64,000 bases of DNA from Floccularia luteovirens (lineage: Eukaryota; Basidiomycota; Agaricomycetes; Agaricales; Squamanitaceae): assembly GCA_009739215.1 (NCBI GenBank), contig VSJF01000003.1, positions 806,001-870,000 on the forward strand, in the 5' to 3' direction. Below are positions 61,001 to 64,000 of the stretch, in pieces; the stretch's first letter is position 1; each line of letters begins with the position of its first letter. The notes beneath the pieces were generated by a model. That model worked only from the letters and a program-made list of their open reading frames with translations, made no database searches and was not told where the DNA came from. Position numbers and translations under genes: made by a program.

Positions 61001-62408
61001 TGGCTCTACGGTCTCGCTACATCTCCGAACCAAAAACTGTTGCAGTGAGTACAACATCTTCGTGTTCCTTGCTGCTTCGAATTCATATCTTTCCAAGATC
61101 GTCGGCTGTCCATTCAGGTATGTCCTACACAACCCAGAGTAAAGACTACACCATCTGAACCTTACGCATTGCAGTGGAGGTCAGGTGAGTGTGTGAACTC
61201 AAAAAGGAAAGCACAATCAAAATGAACAGCAACGAACAAGCCTAAACCAGGAGTGGATAAAGGTCCTATTCATCTCGTAGAGGCGGGGCTTATCGAACAA
61301 CTTCGAAGTCTCGGTTGGAACGTCAAGTTTGATGGCCACCACCAATTCGAAGAAATCAATGCAGCGGATGATCCTCCAATCGGTATCCTGAAGAACCCTC
61401 GGCTAGTTTCTCGTGTAACACAATCTGTCGCAAAAGTCGTGGAGTCTCATGCAAGGAAGGGAGAATTACCCGTTACACTTGGTGGGGACCATTCTTTGGT
61501 TAGTGCCATGTCACATCTGGAAACTTGTCCTTTTAATTTTGTCGATAGGCTACGGGTACCATATCGGGTACACTGAGGTCAGCAGTGATGACTGGATGAA
61601 TTATTATCACTATTCATTTCTGATAGCTCACACCCTGATGCTTGCGTTATCTGGATCGATGCACATGCTGATATCAATACACTGGAAACAACGGAGTCAG
61701 GTATGCGGGTGATTTTTACGCAAGAATCTAGAGTTTAAACCAGCCACAGGAAATATACATGGCATGCCAGTGTCCTTCTTACTTGGGATCGGTCCGAAGG
61801 TTGCTGAATTCTCTTGGGTTAAGCCTGCGTTGAGATCAGACAAGCTCGTATATATCGGCCTTCGTGACCTTGATTCGGGTGAAAAGAGGATTTTACGAGA
61901 AAACAAGATCAAAGCGTTTAGCATGCACGAAGTTGATAAATATGGTATTGGGAAGGTCGTTGAGATGGCATTAGATCATGTCAATCCGAACAGAGACCTT
62001 CCAATTCATCTAAGCTTTGACGTTGATGCTTTGGATCCCTCTGTGGCGCCTTCTACTGGTACACCTGTAAGTTTAAGTGATATATATTTGAAGTCAGCTA
62101 CTCCAATCAACTCACCAGGTACGAGGAGGGCTAAGTTTCCGAGAGGGCCATTACATCTGTGAGGCAATTTACGAGACAGGTTTACTAGTAGCATTGGATT
62201 TGATGGTAAGTTAGTGATTTGTACTCTGTATCGCCTCGATTGAGCTTCCTATAGGAAGTCAACCCATCTCTTTCCGATGCCGACAGTGTAAAGCAGACTG
62301 TTGCAGTAGGTTGCTCCCTGGTGAGGTCTGCTCTAGGTCAGTACATCATATATTTCTCTATGAACTCAACTATAATTTTAAAAACCGTCAGGCGAAACGC
62401 TCCTTTGA
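61001..62408 (+). CDS. CAR1: Arginase
   Basis: A manganese enzyme that cuts arginine to ornithine and urea. Small exons: 61001-61045 (MALRSRYISEPKTVA), 61098-61117 (20 bases), 61175-61184 (10 bases), then from 61241 on. Read together: VGCPFSGGQPKPGVDKGPIH, LVEAGLIEQLRSLGWNVKFD. Metal sites: GGDHSL, WIDAHADINTLETTES, SFDVDALDPSVAPSTGTPV. Also GNIHGMPVSFLLGIGPKVAE, RLSFREGHYICEAIYETGL, DLMEVNPSLSDADSVKQTVA. It ends at 62408 (GETLL). The active site is complete. Microexons are stated from frame and splice-site agreement. Confidence 0.96.
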
Positions 62409-62735
62409 GATCACGGTTCATGGTGGAATCTAAACATACCTATATTTGTTAGTGCGCATGTCACTCTGGTTTTGGTCCACTGATATTACTATCCTCTATG
62501 TCCAGTAATAAACATGGAATAATATTGCCTAAGCTATTATAGAATGTGGCCAAGGCCAAAAATTCTTTTTGCATACGCTTTGACTTGAGAGAGACAATGC
62601 TGAAAACTACGGCCACACCAATATATATAATACGGATATTTTTCCAGTCAAAGCGTTTCCACATTTCTCTTTTATATTCACTCCTCGGTTGACCCGCAGG
62701 AGCTTTCTGTCTTCTTATCCTCGAAAAGGTGGAGA
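62409..62735. other. Intergenic region after arginase
   Basis: About 330 bases between two plus-strand genes. A 106-codon minus-strand frame overlaps its whole length but has no recognisable domain. Confidence 0.4.
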
Positions 62736-64000
62736 ATGTCGTTTCGTCTCCCTGCCGCGGACACCTCTGTCTACCAGTCATCTTCTAGTGCAAACTTCGA
62801 AACCGCACCAACATGTTCCGTATATCCTGCGACTGCGTCATGGAATGCGCATACATCTACTGTCCTTCCTTTCAACTATGTTCCTCAGCCTACTTTAGCA
62901 GAGTTGTCCCAATTTACAGGCAGCTTTCCTCCTACAGGCTCTTATCCGAGCCAGCCCTTTGGTCTGATGAACCAGAACTTAAATCCTGTTGCAAAGTACC
63001 CTACTCTCTTTTGGATGCCAGGCGTTCCTCCCCAAGCCGGGCCATCTACCAATCAAGAACAGATCGGCCCTGCTACATCAAGTGCTCGTACTTCTAAAAG
63101 AACGCCTAAAGCACGTAAGCCACGCAACAAGAAAGCAAAACCGCCTAACCAAGATCCACCACTTGCCAATGGAAAACGCAAACTCCCTGAACCACAAGGT
63201 CATGATACTGGTGCTAGTCTACCCAAAAGGAGGAGACCATATACTAGTGCGAAGGACGGTACTGAATCGAACCCTGCCATCCAATCTAGTAATTTTGGTA
63301 CGTCGGCTTCTTTAAATAAGTCGGAGACGCGCGCGACAGATCTTCTGCCCTTCCAACCTTTGGTACAACCAAATTTTGGTGTTCAGTATTGCTTCCCGCA
63401 GGGTGGGCAGAATATATCCCACCCACCGCAGCAACATGTCACAACAGGAATGGGCCGTTGGGTAAGCACTACAACTTTTGATTTAAAGTTAGATGTATAA
63501 TACTTTCAACAGATAGACTCGGTTCCAGATTTATTACCAGGCTCTCCTGAGCTTCACGTTCAAGGTGGTAACCCAGCAGTTATGCGCAATCGCCCTCCCA
63601 ACTCCGTAAAATTAACGTTCTCCAGCCCCCTGCAAGTTTCCACAGGCCAAAAGCTTTCGGTGTTCTATGGTAGTACCCTTGCGACTATTATACTTGGTTC
63701 CAGAGCAGCCGAAGTTCTTCTTCCTGGCTCATTCATGAGCGACGATTCTGATCAGCTTGTTTTTGTTACACACTGGGAAAGGAAAGCCCTTCTGCTTGCT
63801 CTCATGAAAGCAATTAGTCTCTCGAAGAACAATACTGCTATAAAATTGATGTCGTCATTGCAACAATACTCGACGAAGCAAACTCATGTGGCATCTAATG
63901 AGACCGCCACTTTTCAGGAGGGGAATATCGTCGGTACGACTCCGGAACATCAAGCAAACCCTCCTACTGCAAGTAGTCCTCAGCAGGGGCAATCCACTAC
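62736..64000 (+). CDS. Basic low-complexity protein, cut by window edge
   Basis: I do not recognise this protein. The start at 62736 (MSFRLPAADTSVYQSSSSAN) leads into a Pro/Ser/Asn-rich region, then basic clusters that look like nuclear localisation signals (SKRTPKARKPRNKKAKPP, LPKRRRP). An intron of about 50 bases begins after GMGRW (about 63462). The second exon (IDSVPDLLPGSPELHVQGGN) contains a more ordered part: VKLTFSSPLQVSTGQKLSVF then YGSTLATIILGSRAAEVLLP and KALLLALMKAISLSKNN. It is open to base 64000. A nuclear regulatory role is possible from the basic clusters only. Confidence 0.6.

Noticed and set aside
60809..61158. Open frames on both strands over the arginase start
   Set aside because: They overlap the small 5' exons of arginase and show no domain.
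1..64000. CRISPR arrays, insertion sequences, retrotransposons, rRNA
   Set aside because: No regularly spaced repeats, terminal repeats, transposase or reverse-transcriptase motifs, or rRNA-like sequence were seen on either strand.
1..64000. A biosynthetic gene cluster
   Set aside because: No PKS, NRPS, terpene synthase, or linked P450 and transporter set; neighbouring genes belong to unrelated pathways.

Overview
The window looks like gene-dense nuclear DNA of a basidiomycete fungus, most likely an Agaricomycete. The evidence is: very short introns (about 45-70 bases, GT-AG, several per gene), intergenic gaps mostly under 500 bases, a secreted CBM1-GH6 cellobiohydrolase, two membrane proteins of a type I know only from basidiomycetes (a QSPC..VA Cys motif followed by one membrane span), and a eukaryotic intronless tRNA-Ser(AGA). 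I see no transposon, CRISPR array, rRNA or organellar DNA. Exon borders were worked out by eye from GT-AG (rarely GC-AG) sites and reading-frame continuity, so gene spans are more reliable than individual splice sites.

Layout. 1-2.8 kb: two tandem minus-strand single-pass membrane proteins, the first cut by the window edge. 3.4-4.4 kb: aldo-keto reductase (-). 5-13 kb: a plus-strand block of ribosomal protein uL30/RPL7, beta-carbonic anhydrase, inositol-polyphosphate 5-phosphatase, the spliceosomal SNW protein Prp45 and the mitochondrial translocase subunit Tim54. 13.2-19.2 kb: the very intron-rich meiotic helicase MER3/HFM1 (-), divergent from CKS1 (+). 20.3-24.5 kb: STE23/insulysin (-), then tRNA-Ser, then a roughly 1,000-residue protein of unknown function (24.9-28.5 kb, -). 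29-36 kb, all minus: replication protein A subunit 1, indoleamine 2,3-dioxygenase, an unassigned stretch, and mitochondrial 3-hydroxyisobutyryl-CoA hydrolase. 36.8-38.8 kb: tubulin cofactor E (+). 39-47 kb, minus: SRSF1-like SR protein, cysteine desulfurase NFS1, Cel6A, an unassigned multi-exon stretch, and NECAP. 47.4-52.2 kb, plus: COP9 signalosome subunit 8, UBLCP1 phosphatase, and a peroxisomal-type Nudix hydrolase ending in SKL. 52.3-54.2 kb: secreted type-B carboxylesterase (-). 55-57.6 kb: CWF19L1-like splicing factor with three zinc knuckles (+). 57.9-60.2 kb: PLP aminotransferase (-). 61-62.4 kb: arginase (+). 62.7 kb to the edge: a basic low-complexity protein cut by the window.

Most genes are housekeeping and unrelated; they do not form a gene cluster. 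Loose themes are splicing and RNA (Prp45, SRSF1-like, CWF19L1), mitochondria (Tim54, HIBCH, NFS1), replication, meiosis and cell cycle (RFA1, MER3, CKS1), amino-acid turnover (IDO, HIBCH, aminotransferase, arginase) and plant-matter use (Cel6A, secreted esterase). No obviously new multi-gene system is visible. The most interesting signals are small-scale: two competing splice donors that would switch a peroxisomal targeting signal on or off, two GC-AG introns in one gene, 10-20 base microexons, an upstream in-frame start with a presequence-like extension in STE23, and MluI-box motifs at cell-cycle genes.
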